From Paraburkholderia sabiae (GTDB lineage: Bacteria > Pseudomonadota > Gammaproteobacteria > Burkholderiales > Burkholderiaceae): a DNA stretch of 64,000 bases. The notes beneath the pieces were generated by a model. The model worked only from the letters and a program-made list of their open reading frames with translations. It ran no database searches and was not told where the DNA came from. Shown here in pieces: positions 8,098 through 16,583 of this stretch. Location of the stretch: positions 4,030,001 through 4,094,000 of the forward strand of contig NZ_CP125295.1 in NCBI RefSeq assembly GCF_030412785.1. The letters are read 5' to 3'. How positions within the stretch are numbered: position 1 is the first letter of the stretch; the number at the start of each line of letters is the position of its first letter. Position numbers and translations under genes: made by a program.

Positions 8098-8679
8098 ATG
8101 CCCGACAAAGCAACGATGAAGCGTGCCGCCGCCGACAAGCGCGCCGGCAAGTCGCCGAGCACCCAGGCCGGCGAGTTCGTGAAGGAAGAGATCGACCACG
8201 TGCGCGAAGGCAAGCACGGCGTCAGATCGGCGAAACAGGCGGTTGCGATCGGTCTGTCGAAGGCACGCCGCGCGGGTGTCGCGCTGAAGCAGCCGAAGGC
8301 CGGGACGACGAGCACCAGCACGCGCAAGAAAGCCGCTGCGGATTCAGCTGCGGGCCAGCAGAAGTCGCCTGCTGCGAAGCGCACGGCCGCGAAGAAGGCC
8401 GTCGCGAAGACCACGGGCAAGAAGACGGCAGCGCGCAAGCCGAGCAGCGAAACGACGGCAAAGCGCTCACGCGTGTCCGAAGCCGTGCTGAAGCGCGAAA
8501 GCGGACGCGGCGCATCGAAGGAAGCGCTGTCGAAGCAGACCAAGGCAGCCGCGGCCAAGCGTCCGGCAGCGAGCCGCTCGGCGGCAGCGAAGAAGGCTGC
8601 AGCCACGAAGGGCGCAGCGGCCCGTTCTGCGGCGGCGAAGAAGGCTGCGCATACGCGGGCTGCGCGGGCGCATCACTAG
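8098..8679 (+). CDS. Lys/Ala-rich histone H1-like protein with DUF6496-type N-terminus
   Basis: A 193-residue, very basic protein. Residues 1-60 (MPDKATMKRAAADKRAGKSP and on) resemble the short DUF6496 domain, with conserved EFVKEEIDHVREGKHGVRSAKQAVAIGLS. The rest is low-complexity AAKK repeats like bacterial H1-like nucleoid proteins. I chose ATG 8098 because it has an AGGGAGC ribosome binding site; the frame is open further upstream without one. It probably binds DNA non-specifically, but that is inferred from composition. It has no operon partner. Confidence 0.75.
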   Translation: MPDKATMKRAAADKRAGKSPSTQAGEFVKEEIDHVREGKHGVRSAKQAVAIGLSKARRAGVALKQPKAGTTSTSTRKKAAADSAAGQQKSPAAKRTAAKKAVAKTTGKKTAARKPSSETTAKRSRVSEAVLKRESGRGASKEALSKQTKAAAAKRPAASRSAAAKKAAATKGAAARSAAAKKAAHTRAARAHH

Positions 8680-8706
8680 CATCGCCAGCGGCCAGCAGAC
8701 AGGCGT

Positions 8707-8742
8707 AAAAAAGCCGCTGCGCGTGGACTCGCGCAGCGGCTT
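8707..8742 (-). terminator. Rho-independent terminator (mainly for the aminotransferase)
   Basis: A perfect 13-bp stem, AAGCCGCTGCGCG/CGCGCAGCGGCTT, with a 6-base loop. Its left side is A6, which on the minus strand is the T-run, so it best serves the leftward aminotransferase gene. It could also stop the convergent Lys/Ala-rich gene. Confidence 0.9.
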
Positions 8743-8766
8743 GCGGATCGACGATGCAGCCGGAAT

Positions 8767-10095
8767 TTACTGGATCGATGCCAGCGCGTTACGCACGGTC
8801 TGGAAAACGTGGTCGATCTGCGCTTCGTCGATGATCAGCGGCGGCGAGAAGGCCAGAATGTCGCCCGTGAAGCGGATCAGCACGCCTGCTTCGAAGCACT
8901 TCACGAAGGCTTCGTACGCGCGCGCGCCCGGCGCGCCGTCGCGCGGCTCGAGTTCGATGCCCGCGACCATCCCGAGATTGCGAACGTCCTTCACATGCTT
9001 CGCGTCGCGCAGCGCGTGAGCGGCGGCTTCGAACTTCGGCGCAAGCTTTGCCGCGCGCTCGAACAGCCCGTCACGGCGATACAGATCGAGCGTCGCGATA
9101 CACGCGGCTGCCGCCAGCGGGTGCGCCGAGTACGTGTAGCCGTGGAACAGCTCGATCGCGCCTTGCGCGCCTGCGTTGACGATCGTGTCGTGCACCGTGC
9201 GGCTCGCGGCGACGGCGCCCATCGGCACAGCCGCGTTGTTGATCGCCTTCGCCATCGTCAGCAGATCGGGTTTCACGCCGAAATACTCGCTGGCCGTCGC
9301 CGCGCCGAGGCGGCCGAAGCCCGTGATCACTTCGTCGAAAATCAGCAGGATGCCGTGCTTCGTGCAGATGTCGCGCAGCTTCTGCAGGTAGCCTTGCGGC
9401 GGAATCAGCACGCCCGTCGAGCCCGCGACGGGTTCGACGATCACAGCGGCGATCGTCGACGCGTCGTGCAGCGCGACGATGCGCTCCAGTTCGTCGGCGA
9501 GATGCGCGCCCCAGGCCGGCTGACCCTTCGAGAACGCGTTGTGTTCGAGGTTGTGCGTGTGCGGCAGGTGATCGATGGCGGGCAGCAGCGCGCCCGAGAA
9601 CGTCTTGCGGTTCGGCGCAATGCCGCCGACCGAAATACCGCCAAAGCCCACGCCGTGATAGCCGCGCTCGCGGCCGATCAGACGCGTGCGCTGGCCTTCG
9701 CCGCGCGCGCGGTGATACGCGAGCGCGATCTTCAGCGCGGTATCGACGGATTCGGAACCGGAGTTCGTGAAGAATACGCGGTCGAGCCCTTCGGGCATCA
9801 GTTCCGCGACTTTCGACGCCGCTTCGAATGCGAGCGGGTGGCCCATCTGGAAGGTCGGCGCGAAGTCGAGCGTCGCGGCCTGCTGCTGGATGGCGGCGAC
9901 GATCTCGTCGCGGCCGTGGCCCGCGTTCACGCACCACAGGCCCGCGCAAGCGTCGAGCACATCGCGCCCGTCGCTCGAACGGTAATACATGCCTTTCGCC
10001 GATTCCAGCAGGCGCGGCGCGCTCTTGAACTGGCGGTTGGCGGTGAACGGCATCCAGAAGTTCGACAGATCGTCGATCACGGGGCGCGAAGTCAT
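8767..10095 (-). CDS. Omega-amino acid--pyruvate aminotransferase (class III)
   Basis: A 442-residue PLP enzyme of aminotransferase class III, the length of beta-alanine:pyruvate transaminases. The PLP lysine is K283 in LLTMAKAINN. D254 in LIFDEVITGFGR contacts the pyridine nitrogen, and GSESVDTALKIA (113-124) and GYHG (145-148) are the phosphate and ring-stacking regions. The N-terminal LSNFWMPFTANRQFK is typical of the omega-transaminase subgroup. It probably moves an amino group from beta-alanine or another omega-amino acid to pyruvate. It is divergent from a MocR-type regulator, a classic pairing for such enzymes. Confidence 0.92.
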   Translation of the reverse strand: MTSRPVIDDLSNFWMPFTANRQFKSAPRLLESAKGMYYRSSDGRDVLDACAGLWCVNAGHGRDEIVAAIQQQAATLDFAPTFQMGHPLAFEAASKVAELMPEGLDRVFFTNSGSESVDTALKIALAYHRARGEGQRTRLIGRERGYHGVGFGGISVGGIAPNRKTFSGALLPAIDHLPHTHNLEHNAFSKGQPAWGAHLADELERIVALHDASTIAAVIVEPVAGSTGVLIPPQGYLQKLRDICTKHGILLIFDEVITGFGRLGAATASEYFGVKPDLLTMAKAINNAAVPMGAVAASRTVHDTIVNAGAQGAIELFHGYTYSAHPLAAAACIATLDLYRRDGLFERAAKLAPKFEAAAHALRDAKHVKDVRNLGMVAGIELEPRDGAPGARAYEAFVKCFEAGVLIRFTGDILAFSPPLIIDEAQIDHVFQTVRNALASIQ

Positions 10096-10177
10096 GGGTC
10101 TCTCCTCGATTGGGTAGCGAAACTGTAGCGTCCGAGGTTAAATGGCGGACATAAACAGTTGCGTCACTGCGCTGCTA

Positions 10178-10211
10178 ACTGTGCTGGTCGAATTGCGTCG
10201 ACTGTGCTGGT
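10178..10211. promoter_or_regulatory. Tandem direct repeats, probable MocR operator
   Basis: ACTGTGCTGGT occurs at 10178-10188 and again at 10201-10211, same strand, 23 bp apart (about two helical turns). They sit between the divergent aminotransferase and MocR genes. Characterised MocR regulators such as GabR and PdxR bind paired direct repeats, which supports the assignment. Confidence 0.6.
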
Positions 10212-10250
10212 AGCGGAGCCGTCTCGCCAAGCCCATTTGAATGCTTCCGC

Positions 10251-11660
10251 ATGATCGAACTCGAACTGGACCGTGACCGCCGTTCCGCACCGACGCTCGT
10301 CGAGCAGGTCGTGCAAGGCTTCGCGCGCGCAATCGACAGTCAATCGCTGCGCGCCGGCGCACTCCTGCCGTCCGTGCGGCAGCTTGCGCAGTCGCATGCG
10401 CTGAGCACCTTCACGGTGACGGAGGCTTACAACCGGCTCGTATCGATGGGACTCGTGACGGCGCGGCGCGGTTCCGGCTACCGCGTCGCACCGCGTGCGC
10501 GGGCCTCGCATGGAAGTAGTGTCGACTGGCAGCCGCCCAGTCTCACGGCGAACTGGCTGCTGTCCGACGTGTTCGCCGATCATTCCGTGCCGATCAAGGC
10601 GGGCGGCGGCTGGCTGCCGAGCGAGTGGATCAACGAAACGGGCATGCAGCACGCGTTTCGCGCGATGAGCCGGGTGCCCGCCGTGCGCCTCGGCGACTAC
10701 GGGCATCCGTACGGCTTCGCGCCGCTGCGCGCGAAGATCGCCGAGCAGATGGACGCGCGCGGCTTGCCTGTCGATGTATCGAACGTGCTGCTGACGCAAG
10801 GCGCAACCCAGGCGCTCGACCTGATCGTGCGCACGCTGCTGCGTGCGGGCGATACCGTGGTCGTCGAAGATCCCGGCTACTGCAATCTGCTGCAAATCCT
10901 GAAGCTCGCAGGCCTGAACGTGATCGGCGTGCCGCGCACGCCGGCGGGCATGGATACGGACGTGCTGGAGAAAATCGCCGACGAGCATCGTCCGAAGGCG
11001 ATCTTCGTCAACACGACGCTGCAGAACCCGACGGGCGCGACTTACGCGATGGCGTCGGCGTTCCGGCTGCTGCAGATCGCCGAGCGCAACCGCATGTGGG
11101 TGATCGAGGACGACGTGAGCCGCGAACTCGCGCCGCCCGCCGCGCCGATGTTCGCGGCGATGGAAGGCTTGCGGCGCGTGCTGTATATCAGCGGCTTTTC
11201 GAAGACGGTGACGCCCGCGCTGCGTTGCGGCTATGTCGTCGCCGAGCGCGACGTGCTGCGCGAACTGGCGCGCACGAAGATGGCGGTGGGATTGACGTCG
11301 TCGGAGGCGATCGAGCGGATCGTCGACAAGGTGCTGAACGAAGGGCGCTACGCGCGGCATGTCGAGCAGGTGAACGACAGGCTGCGCGCCGCGCATGCCG
11401 TCGTCGAGGAGCGGCTGGATGCGCTCGGGCTCGAAGCGTTTTACCGGCCGCGCGCGGGCTTGTTCCTGTTTGCCCGCTTGCCGGTAGAACCCGAGCGCGC
11501 AGGAGAGATCGCGACGGCGGCGCTGGCGGACGGCATCTGGCTCGCGCCGGGCTCCTATTTCCGTCCCGACGATGCCCCGAGCGCGTGGTTCCGTTTCAAC
11601 GTTCCACATTCGACGGACGACGCGTTGTGGCGCTTCATCGAACGCGTGGGACGGCGTTGA
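10251..11660 (+). CDS. MocR-family regulator (GntR wHTH fused to aminotransferase-like domain)
   Basis: A 469-residue PLP-dependent regulator. Residues 10-80 are a GntR-type winged helix (LPSVRQLAQSHALSTFTVTE). From about residue 105 a fold-type I aminotransferase domain follows, with D287 in VIEDD and the PLP lysine K318 in YISGFSKTVTP. It is transcribed away from the omega-aminotransferase, and the 155-bp gap holds two direct repeats likely to be its binding sites. The expected role is control of that gene and of itself in response to PLP and an amino compound. The specific effector is unknown. Confidence 0.92.
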   Translation: MIELELDRDRRSAPTLVEQVVQGFARAIDSQSLRAGALLPSVRQLAQSHALSTFTVTEAYNRLVSMGLVTARRGSGYRVAPRARASHGSSVDWQPPSLTANWLLSDVFADHSVPIKAGGGWLPSEWINETGMQHAFRAMSRVPAVRLGDYGHPYGFAPLRAKIAEQMDARGLPVDVSNVLLTQGATQALDLIVRTLLRAGDTVVVEDPGYCNLLQILKLAGLNVIGVPRTPAGMDTDVLEKIADEHRPKAIFVNTTLQNPTGATYAMASAFRLLQIAERNRMWVIEDDVSRELAPPAAPMFAAMEGLRRVLYISGFSKTVTPALRCGYVVAERDVLRELARTKMAVGLTSSEAIERIVDKVLNEGRYARHVEQVNDRLRAAHAVVEERLDALGLEAFYRPRAGLFLFARLPVEPERAGEIATAALADGIWLAPGSYFRPDDAPSAWFRFNVPHSTDDALWRFIERVGRR

Positions 11661-11680
11661 GCGCGCCGCGAGGCGGGCCG

Positions 11681-11872
11681 TTACGGCCGCGCGAGTGCGT
11701 CGATCAGTTCGGTGATGTTTTCCGCGCCGACGTTGTCCTCCAGCAGCCCGATGAAGACGCGGCTGTACAGCTGATCCCGCTGGAGTTCGGGAAGGTCCGC
11801 GCGGGCATTGGCGATCGCTTCCGCCGCGCGATGCGCGGAGCTGACGATGCGTTGTGCAAGTTTCTTTTCCAT
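11681..11872 (-). CDS. Small hypothetical protein
   Basis: A 63-residue soluble, helical protein (MEKKLAQRIVSSAHRAAEAI to IDALARP). I recognise no domain. I selected ATG 11872; a TTG seven codons upstream (11893) is the alternative, and neither has a strong ribosome binding site. Codon use is normal and the gene sits tail-to-tail with the MocR gene, separated by 20 bp. The helical pattern with charged surface could be a small regulatory or partner protein, but nothing here shows which. Confidence 0.5.
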   Translation of the reverse strand: MEKKLAQRIVSSAHRAAEAIANARADLPELQRDQLYSRVFIGLLEDNVGAENITELIDALARP

Positions 11873-11997
11873 ACGATGCGCTAACGACCGCAAGCCGGAA
11901 AGCTTGAGCCGTTCTCCCTGATTTCGAGCATCCGTTCGTCCCGTTCCGCTTTCGGCAGAAAGGAATGCCGGATGCCTTGTGTTGTGTTATTTCCGCG

Positions 11998-13524
11998 TCA
12001 CGCGACGAGTGCCTTCGGTGCCGATGGTGCCGATGGCGCGCGGCTCGCGCGGCTGCGTTCTTTCGCGTCGTACATCACCCGGTCGGCGGCTTTCACGAGA
12101 TCGGCCGCGCGCTCGCCCGGCTGCAGCACTGCAATGCCGAGGCTCGCGCACACACGGTACGCGTGGCCGTGCACGCCGATGGGCGATTCGAGCGATGTCG
12201 TGATCGCCTCGGCGATGCTTCGCGCCGACACCTCGCCGTCCTCGCTGACGACGAGAAACTCGTCGCCGCCCAGCCGCCCGATCTGCGCGCGCCCCTGCGC
12301 GACTTCCTTCAGACGCCGGGCGATCTCAGCAAGAATCGTGTCGCCGAGATGGTGGCCGAACGTATCGTTCAGTTCCTTGAAGCGGTCCAGATCGACGAAG
12401 ATCACGGCGACACGCCCGACGGCGTCCGGCGCGGCGACAGCTTCGTCGAGCCAATCCATGATGCAGCCGCGATTCGACAGACCCGTGAGCCGGTCGGTGT
12501 GCGCGAGCCGGTGCAGCTGCTCGCGGCCTTTCAGCAGCTTCAGGATCAGCGCGGCGATCCACGTCGACAGCCCGACGAGAATCAGCGAAATCACGCTCGC
12601 CATCGTCACGTAGACGCGGCGCATCCGGTAGTAATCGTCGAGCGCTTCGGCGACCGACAGACCCGCCATCACCGTCAGCCCATAACGCTTGACCTCGCGG
12701 CTCGCGACGATGCGTTCCACATGATCGATCGGGTCGACGAACAGTTCATCGTTCACGCGCGGCGCGACATAGCTCGTCGGTAAAGTATCGCCCGTGCGGC
12801 TCGGCGCGTCGCCGGCACGGCGCGACAACATCGAGCCTCGGCCCGACAGCACCGCGATCATGCCGTGCTCGCCGAGCGCGGCGCTCGTGTAGAAACCGTC
12901 CGTGAGCCACGCGGGATTCTCCGACACGATCACGACGCCGCCGAAGCTGCCGTCCGGACGATTGATGCGTCTCGTCACCTGGATCGACCATTGCCGCGAA
13001 ATCCGCCCGACCAGCGGGTCGCTGACGAACAGGCCGACGTCGGCGCGCTCGCGATGCACGCGGACGTGCTTGCGGTCGCTGAGATCGATGTCGCCGGAAA
13101 ACGGAATCGTCGACGCGATCACGTGGCCGTCCGGGCCCGCGAGCGTCACTTGCAGCGCCGTGTCCGCCGTGATGAGGCCGTACGCCTGGTATTTCTTGAG
13201 GTCGAAGGTTTCGGGCGACGTTTCGTAGCCATATTTGACGAGCAGCGCGATCGCGTCGACGTCGTGAATGGTTTTCAGCGTATGCGTGTCGAGCGCGCTT
13301 GCTACCGTGCCCGCCGCGACGCGCGCGTCGTGCAGCACCGCGGCTTTTTCGATCCGCAGACGCATCAGGATCGTCACCCACAGCACGGCGAGGATCAGCA
13401 CCGTCAGCGCGGGCAGCAGAATGAACGCGCGGTGCGGCGCATTGCCGGGGCCGCGCGGCAGCAAGCGCTTGAGGAATGTGCGAAGTCTGCCTGTTTGCGG
13501 CCTCGCTGCGGGCGCGGTGTTCAT
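11998..13524 (-). CDS. Membrane diguanylate cyclase with periplasmic dCache-like sensor and GGDEF domain
   Basis: A 508-residue protein: a cytoplasmic basic start, TM1 at about 33-56, a roughly 230-residue periplasmic region of dCache type, TM2 near 305-325, then a GGDEF domain with intact GGDEF at 419-423. It should make c-di-GMP from two GTP in response to a small extracellular ligand. The residues before the active site (QGRAQIGRL) lack the RxxD inhibitory I-site, so product inhibition is probably absent. The C-terminal 25 residues are a Ser/Ala/Pro tail. It is monocistronic as far as I can see. Confidence 0.92.
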   Translation of the reverse strand: MNTAPAARPQTGRLRTFLKRLLPRGPGNAPHRAFILLPALTVLILAVLWVTILMRLRIEKAAVLHDARVAAGTVASALDTHTLKTIHDVDAIALLVKYGYETSPETFDLKKYQAYGLITADTALQVTLAGPDGHVIASTIPFSGDIDLSDRKHVRVHRERADVGLFVSDPLVGRISRQWSIQVTRRINRPDGSFGGVVIVSENPAWLTDGFYTSAALGEHGMIAVLSGRGSMLSRRAGDAPSRTGDTLPTSYVAPRVNDELFVDPIDHVERIVASREVKRYGLTVMAGLSVAEALDDYYRMRRVYVTMASVISLILVGLSTWIAALILKLLKGREQLHRLAHTDRLTGLSNRGCIMDWLDEAVAAPDAVGRVAVIFVDLDRFKELNDTFGHHLGDTILAEIARRLKEVAQGRAQIGRLGGDEFLVVSEDGEVSARSIAEAITTSLESPIGVHGHAYRVCASLGIAVLQPGERAADLVKAADRVMYDAKERSRASRAPSAPSAPKALVA

Positions 13525-13742
13525 CGCTGGCTATTGGCTGACGCCTGTGGCACTTCAACTCGACCGTTCATAAAAGACGGCGCGCATGCTGCTGCCGCCG
13601 TCACCTTGCTGCACCCTTATAACGGCAGCGCCGGACGGAAGTTGATTGCCATTTTCAGTTTCAGACGAAAGAGCACAGACGTGCTGCCGAGGTGCGATTT
13701 ATCGTCTGAGTCGTCCGGGTGGAAACGGTTTTCGGGTGTGAA

Positions 13743-14855
13743 TCATGCGAGCGGCATCGGCGGCGCGGGAGGGATGGCGAACGCATAGCCGTTCTTGCCG
13801 TGGCGTTTCACTTCGTACATCGCGCCGTCGGCGGCGGCGACGAGTAGCCGCGGATCGGCGACGCGATCGGGATACGTCGCAATCCCGACGCTCGCGCGAA
13901 CGAGTCCGAGGCCCATGTGCGCGTCGGTGGCGCCGACGCAGTTCATCAGCCGGGTGGCGATGCTGATCAGTTCGTCGTCGCTGCCGAAGCCGGTCACGAG
14001 CGCCGCGAACTCGTCGCCGCCCATCCGCACGACGAGATCGCCGGGGCGCAGCGACTGACGAAAACGCTGCGCGAGCGCGACTAGGAATTCGTCGCCGATT
14101 CCGTGGCCGAGCGTGTCGTTGACCTGCTTGAAGCCGTCGAGATCGATATAGAGGAGCGCGGATTTGTCGAACGCGTGTCCAGCGGCGATGCTGTCGAGCC
14201 GCGCGAGCAGTTGCTGGCGATTCGGCAGACCGGTCATCGCATCATGCTGGGCCGCGTGCTGGAACTGATGCGTGAGCCCCGCGAGCCGCCGATGCCGCCG
14301 CGCAAACACGACGAGCGCCGCCAGCAGCGCGCCCGTCACGACGACGGTCAGCACGGCCAGCACGCTCGCGACGCGCAGCGTACGACGGCGCACGTCGGTG
14401 CTGATCGCGTCGCGGCGCGTGCGCCAGTAGTCGGCGGTGGCGGCCAGCGATTGCTGCAGATCGTCGAGGCTCTTTACCGTGGCATCGGCTTGCGGCAGAC
14501 GCGGCGCGGGAATGGGACTGGAGCCGATCAGCGCGTCGAGTTCCGTGATGCGCGTGTCCAGTTCGTCGAGCGCCTGCCGGTATCGGCTGTCGATGCCGTT
14601 CGGCGCGGGCCGCTTCGGCGGCGGGAGGCGTTTGAGCAGGCTCGCGGTATCGAGCGCATTGTCGGCGCGCGCGACGGCCTCCAGTACGAGCGATGCGTAC
14701 TGCTGCTGGAAGTGATCGGAGTAGAGCGCCCGCACCTGCACGGCGATATACAGCAGGCCCACTACGAGACAGGCCAGCGCGATAACGCCGACCGCGATCG
14801 GCTGCGGGCGCCATCGCGGGCTGGCGGGGCGGAGCGGCGTGACGGTTCGCTTCAC
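13743..14855 (-). CDS. Membrane diguanylate cyclase (GGDEF)
   Basis: A 370-residue protein. It has two membrane segments (about 18-42 and 148-172) around a short periplasmic, coiled-coil-like helical region, then a GGDEF domain. The active site is intact at 279-283 (MGGDEF), and RPGD five residues before it is a complete I-site, so feedback inhibition by c-di-GMP is likely. The gene starts 9 bp after the stop of the upstream membrane protein gene, so the two are probably co-transcribed. The ligand sensed is unknown. Confidence 0.92.
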   Translation of the reverse strand: MKRTVTPLRPASPRWRPQPIAVGVIALACLVVGLLYIAVQVRALYSDHFQQQYASLVLEAVARADNALDTASLLKRLPPPKRPAPNGIDSRYRQALDELDTRITELDALIGSSPIPAPRLPQADATVKSLDDLQQSLAATADYWRTRRDAISTDVRRRTLRVASVLAVLTVVVTGALLAALVVFARRHRRLAGLTHQFQHAAQHDAMTGLPNRQQLLARLDSIAAGHAFDKSALLYIDLDGFKQVNDTLGHGIGDEFLVALAQRFRQSLRPGDLVVRMGGDEFAALVTGFGSDDELISIATRLMNCVGATDAHMGLGLVRASVGIATYPDRVADPRLLVAAADGAMYEVKRHGKNGYAFAIPPAPPMPLA

Positions 14856-14864
14856 GCCGTGGGT

Positions 14865-15494
14865 TTAGGGATGCGAGTACGGATCGGAGTTGGGATCTCG
14901 GGGACGACCGTGATAGCCGACCCTGCGGAACATCGCCGTCAGTCGCGACACGAACGATTCCTTCGGTTTCGCGCGTTGCGCGTGACGGTTCGCGCTGTTC
15001 GGCTGCTTGCCGCGATCGGCGCGGGCGGCTGCGGAATTGGGCGCGGCGCGGGCGCCTTGCGGCGGATCGTCGGCGGTATCGGCGTCGGCTGCGGTGTCGT
15101 CTTCGCTTGCCTGAGCCGCGGCGAGTGCGTCGCTGTCAGCGAGCGACGCGGATTTTTGCGTCGGCTCGGCCGGAATCACGCGGCCCGAGACGGCGCTCGT
15201 CGGCACGGCGGCATGACTGGGGATGCGCAAGTCGGCGGCGCTGGTTGCCAGCGTCGGCAACGGACGACGGGCCGATTGCATGGCCTCGGCATACGCCACC
15301 TGATCGCGGCTGAACCAGATCACATACGCGGCCGTGCCCATCACGCCGACGGCCAGACCCATCGCCGAGATGAGACAAATTTGCACCCAGTTGTAATGAC
15401 GTGCCTGCTGATCGTCGCTTTCGGGTAGAAACGCGCTGTCGTAATGCTGCTGCCGGCGGCCGCGCACGCGGTCGGGCGAATCCTGCGTGTCCAT
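14865..15494 (-). CDS. Hypothetical single-pass membrane protein
   Basis: A 209-residue protein with a charged N-terminal 33 residues, one clear membrane segment (about 37-61, WVQICLISAMGLAVGVMGTA), and a long low-complexity Ala/Asp/Pro-rich region ending in a basic tail. I know no domain for it. It directly precedes a diguanylate cyclase gene on the same strand with 9 bp between, so a role in the same signalling unit is plausible but not shown. Start ATG 15494 is the first in frame. Confidence 0.7.
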   Translation of the reverse strand: MDTQDSPDRVRGRRQQHYDSAFLPESDDQQARHYNWVQICLISAMGLAVGVMGTAAYVIWFSRDQVAYAEAMQSARRPLPTLATSAADLRIPSHAAVPTSAVSGRVIPAEPTQKSASLADSDALAAAQASEDDTAADADTADDPPQGARAAPNSAAARADRGKQPNSANRHAQRAKPKESFVSRLTAMFRRVGYHGRPRDPNSDPYSHP

Positions 15495-15813
15495 GTGTGC
15501 AACGCCTCCGACCCTTGCGGTCTGCGTTTGTCAATGGCGGGACCGGCGCGTCGCGTGCGCACCGGTGGAATCTGAACCGTGGTCTAGGAGCAATTATCAA
15601 GCCCGAAAGGCGCCGATATCCGGCGAATATGCCGGTTGGAGGCAGCGCAGAGCCCGCTCGCGAGGACAGGGTTATATCGTCGTCATTCTACTGTTAAATC
15701 GCGAGACGGGCGGTTGCGCAAAACGGACGCTTCACGCGTTTTGATGCACACGGCCGCGCGTCAAAAGCGGCGCGCGGCGAGAAAAATTTCCAGGCTGTGT
15801 GTGCGTGAAAGAC
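15495..15813. other. Intergenic region, promoter side of the membrane protein/GGDEF pair
   Basis: A 319-bp gap. It should hold the promoter of the leftward membrane protein gene. I see only a short stem CCGGC-N6-GCCGG (15620-15635) and a GC-rich inverted repeat near 15752-15775 without a T-run. No gene is apparent. Confidence 0.4.
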
Positions 15814-16434
15814 TCACGCGAAGAGACGCAACACGATGGGATACAGCGAGCCGACGAGCATCAGTGCCATCGCGATGTTGAACGTGCGCAGCCATACCGG
15901 CTTCGACAGCGCGCGGCGCATCGCGGTGCCGAACGCGGCCCACAGACAGATGCACGGCAAGCCGATCACGTAAAAGATCAGCGCCATCAGCAGTGCATTG
16001 GTGCCGAAGTCGGCGCTCAGATGAATCGTCGTCGCTGCCGTCAGCACCATCATCCACGCCTTCGGGTTGACCCACTGGAACGCGATCGCTTCGTAAAAGC
16101 GCATCGGCCGACGCTCGCCTTTTTTCACCTGCATTTCGCCCGACGTGCCGATCTTCCACGCGAGATACAGCAGATACGCGACGCTCAGCACTTCGAGCAC
16201 CGTGTACAGCATCTCGAAGCGGCGGAACGCTTCGCCGAGCCCGAAACCCACCGACAGCATCAGCAGCACGACGCCCGCGCTGATCCCGAGAATATGCGGC
16301 AGCGTGCGGCGAAAGCCGAAGTTGACGCCCGATGCGAGCAGCATCGTATTGTTCGGTCCGGGTGTGATGGTGGTGACGAGCGCGAACAGGATGCCGGCGG
16401 GCAGGGCGCTGGCGCTCAGGGTGTCGAGGGTCAT
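15814..16434 (-). CDS. LysE/RhtB-family amino-acid exporter
   Basis: A 206-residue inner membrane protein with about six hydrophobic segments, the family's usual size. The N-terminal signature ITPGPNNTMLLASGVNFG (residues 23-40) and QWVNPKAW (about 119-126) are hallmarks of LysE/RhtB translocators, which export amino acids or homoserine lactone-like compounds by proton exchange. The substrate cannot be told from sequence. It is divergent from the SulP gene, with a striking palindrome between them. Confidence 0.92.
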   Translation of the reverse strand: MTLDTLSASALPAGILFALVTTITPGPNNTMLLASGVNFGFRRTLPHILGISAGVVLLMLSVGFGLGEAFRRFEMLYTVLEVLSVAYLLYLAWKIGTSGEMQVKKGERRPMRFYEAIAFQWVNPKAWMMVLTAATTIHLSADFGTNALLMALIFYVIGLPCICLWAAFGTAMRRALSKPVWLRTFNIAMALMLVGSLYPIVLRLFA

Positions 16435-16485
16435 GGACGGCTCCGCAAAGTGATTCGAGGTTTTGCAACAGTGTAACGATCGAGG

Positions 16486-16527
16486 CCGGTACAGTACCGG
16501 TACAAATTGATAGATGATTTCCGGTAC
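16486..16527. promoter_or_regulatory. Palindromic operator CCGGTAC-A-GTACCGG plus extra half-site
   Basis: A perfect 7-1-7 palindrome at 16486-16500 is overlapped by a direct CCGGTAC (16497-16503), and a third CCGGTAC lies at 16521-16527. It sits between the divergent lysE-type and sulP genes. I cannot name the regulator, which is not encoded next to it. Confidence 0.55.
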
Positions 16528-16583
16528 GGCGCGGGGCGGCTGCGGGATGCCTTGCCAGAGCGTGAAGATTCAGGGCAGGATGC

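Noticed and set aside
15752..15775. GC-rich inverted repeat as a terminator of the LysE-type gene
   Set aside because: The T-run lies on the wrong side for the minus-strand gene, and the stem is interrupted.
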